Source: Priapulus caudatus
Taxonomy: Eukaryota > Priapulida > Priapulimorpha > Priapulimorphida > Priapulidae
Direction of reading: 5' to 3'
NCBI RefSeq assembly: GCF_000485595.1
Contig: NW_014577835.1
Coordinates: 1 to 44,135 of the forward strand
DNA length: 44,135 nucleotides
The position numbers and the translations under genes are program-made. Positions 42,415 through 44,135 of the stretch are shown piece by piece. Under the pieces are notes generated by a model that was given only the letters and a program-made list of their open reading frames with translations, ran no database searches and was not told the origin of the DNA. Numbering within the stretch: the first letter of the stretch is position 1; each line of letters begins with the position of its first letter.

Positions 42415-43139
42415 CGTCACTTTTAATATATATCATATTAAATTAAAATCAACTTTGTAGTGCATGAATGAGATTAGCAGGCGCTGCAACCGTTTAGTTC
42501 TTAATTTCAGAATTGTTTACCGTAACCGTTTTTTGATATAGCAACTGGCTAAAAAAGGCAAGCAAAACGTAAACGCGCTAGCAGCGACCTGGCATGAAGC
42601 GCGCGCATACTAGTTTTTCCGACGCCACAACAGCCCTGTATAGCTATAAACTATTCTGATGTATTTATTTATGACATGTTTATAGACATTATCGTTCTGA
42701 TGGCGCCACACCCAAAACTCGCGACGCTCACCACAGTTCGGCTCTCTCTTATTAATGTGCAGACTTTATGTACAGGGCAATGAATATAAATGCACGTCAG
42801 TATACGTCGACATAATTCATGCATCATTGCAATTCTCCATGCCATGCGCCGCTGTAGATCCTTGCGAGTCGAAGAGCATGCTGAGGCATCTCTCCAGTGT
42901 CAAATGTCGAAAAGCACTTTCATCTGGCCAATAACTGCTCACGTCTCAACATTAGCCCCTGTAATGGGCCCCCCTGCACCGCTGCCATCTGATAGGCCCG
43001 CCCGCTGATGGGCTGGGATGTGTTGATCTTGTAGGTGTGTGTCAGTAACAACAAACATTGATTATGATGAAGTTCGTATCAGTAACAAGCAAAATGGATC
43101 GATATAGTCTGTGTCAGTAACAACGTCAATGGATAGCAT
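42415..43139. other. Non-coding DNA
   Basis: GTCAGTAACAACAA-type motifs repeat at about 43040 and 43105. No gene. Confidence 0.45.
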
Positions 43140-43400
43140 TCTAGGGGGGGGGTGGAGGGGGTGCGCACCCCCCCCCCTAAAAATTTTTAGTTGAGCTTTT
43201 TTCTGGCCCACGGCCCTTTTTCTGGCCCACGGCCCTTTTTTCTGGTCCGGACCCTCACCTGCTCGCGCCGAAAACGCATGTGAGGGGGTGTAATTTCAAA
43301 CTTTTTCTGGGGGAGGGCCCCCCAGACCCCCCTTTGCGTGCTCCCAAGTTTCGGTTACGGTTGGACCCCTCCCTGGTACAAATCCTGTACACGCCCCTGT
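43140..43400. mobile_element. GC-rich degraded repeat, copy 1
   Basis: GGGGGGGTGGAGGGGGTGCG with poly-C, then two copies of TTTTTCTGGCCCACGGCCC, then CTGGGGGAGGGCCCCCCAGA and ACAAATCCTGTACACGCCCC. The second half recurs at 43765-43880. Confidence 0.6.
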
Positions 43401-43764
43401 GACAAGAGTAATACTGAGTATGTGTTTTAAGTAAGATAATATATCAGTCATTGAAATTCAAGTTCAAGTTCAAGTTTTATAGTCAATGTATGAAACGGAA
43501 AGCATATAAATTAATACATGTAATGATTTCAATTTTCCTTTGTAATAAAAGTGTGTTCAATCACTATCGCAGTTTGATTTCACGACGGTACCTAGTATTT
43601 TGTCGCTCTGATGGCGTTAATTTCAAGCAAGTTCATGGTTTTTGTGGCTTTGTGGATTTTGCCTTGTACTGGAATTGTCTGTTTCATTGCTATGACAAGA
43701 CTTGAAGTACAAAAACGTTCGCCTCATATGCTCTGAAAATGCATAAAAAGGAGTGATGTTTAAA

Positions 43765-43880
43765 AAATTTCTGGGGGAGGCCCCCCCGACCCCCCACCGC
43801 TTCAGTTGCCCCTAACAAAATCTCAAAGTGCCCTTTCCCACCTGCACCCCCCCTAGACAAATCCTGCATGCGCCCTGGTA
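43765..43880. mobile_element. GC-rich degraded repeat, copy 2
   Basis: CTGGGGGAGGCCCCCCCGAC to ACAAATCCTGCATGCGCCCT, parallel to 43300-43400 in the same orientation. Confidence 0.6.
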
Positions 43881-44051
43881 TGTTAGTCCCAAGTCAATTT
43901 ATACATGATTGGGTACGTCATACGTCGCGATTGAATTCGAATTTCGGATTCCGAAACAAAGAAGAGAGTGGCAGTTAATGTAAGCGCAGTAAGAAAGTCG
44001 AAAACTCTCAGCTTTTCTCATTCTATTCTTCTAAAATTCTCGACTGCTCGC

Positions 44052-44112
44052 TGGCAGCTATGGATCCGTGCGCGCGCCTACGCACTCGGTCGCACGGTAT
44101 CCATAGCTGCCA
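44052..44112. repeat. Hairpin with ~21-bp arms
   Basis: TGGCAGCTATGGATCCGTGC (44052 on) pairs with GCACGGTATCCATAGCTGCC (to 44111), with a single bulged T in the right arm and an 18-base loop. It could be the end of a foldback element running past the window. Confidence 0.8.
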
Positions 44113-44135
44113 AGCGCTGATACTGTCTGTACGAG

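Overview
The window is nuclear DNA of an animal, probably a marine invertebrate. Coding pieces are short exons bounded by AG/GT splice sites. One gene is PICK1, which is metazoan, and most of the rest is transposon debris of kinds common in molluscs, amphioxus, hemichordates and cnidarians. I cannot name the species. There is no operon logic. Two N runs (22020-22029 and 33600-33624) mark assembly gaps. Several repeat copies differ almost only by single-base insertions and deletions, so some frameshifts may be sequencing errors.

Layout. 1-2390: CAACGTT-rich repeat, a reverse-strand non-LTR retrotransposon fragment, and two exons of a kinesin motor enclosed by a 25-bp inverted repeat. 2390-8400: a CACTA/EnSpm-like element with a TNP2-type transposase (one frameshift) and a spliced companion gene. 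9200-13800: tandem repeats, then a decayed DUF7869-type gene. 14380-15350: ACGC microsatellite and a dyad-rich minisatellite. 15900-17420: a Harbinger transposase pseudogene split by a 283-bp MITE with 9-bp target duplications and telomere-like repeats inside. 17830-22340: PICK1 exons among repeats, with one exon on the opposite strand. 22450-25560: four phase-consistent exons of a gene I do not recognise, with a broken transposon in its first intron. 25560-31160: mostly non-coding, plus a C2H2 zinc-finger exon. 31160-39790: three copies of a DUF659/hAT-type element and a ~147-bp tandem array rich in AGGTCA. 39790-44135: no recognised gene; repeats and a terminal hairpin.

Host genes represented are PICK1 (BAR-domain exons), a kinesin fragment and the unknown four-exon gene. 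Everything else recognisable is transposon-derived. The most unusual feature is at PICK1. The exon coding D-G-L-V-K-K to T-H-K lies inverted between the flanking exons. Around it is a minisatellite whose unit is the 3' splice site and first codons of the next exon. Tandem copying of a 3' splice site with the first bases of its exon also occurs at two other places in the window.
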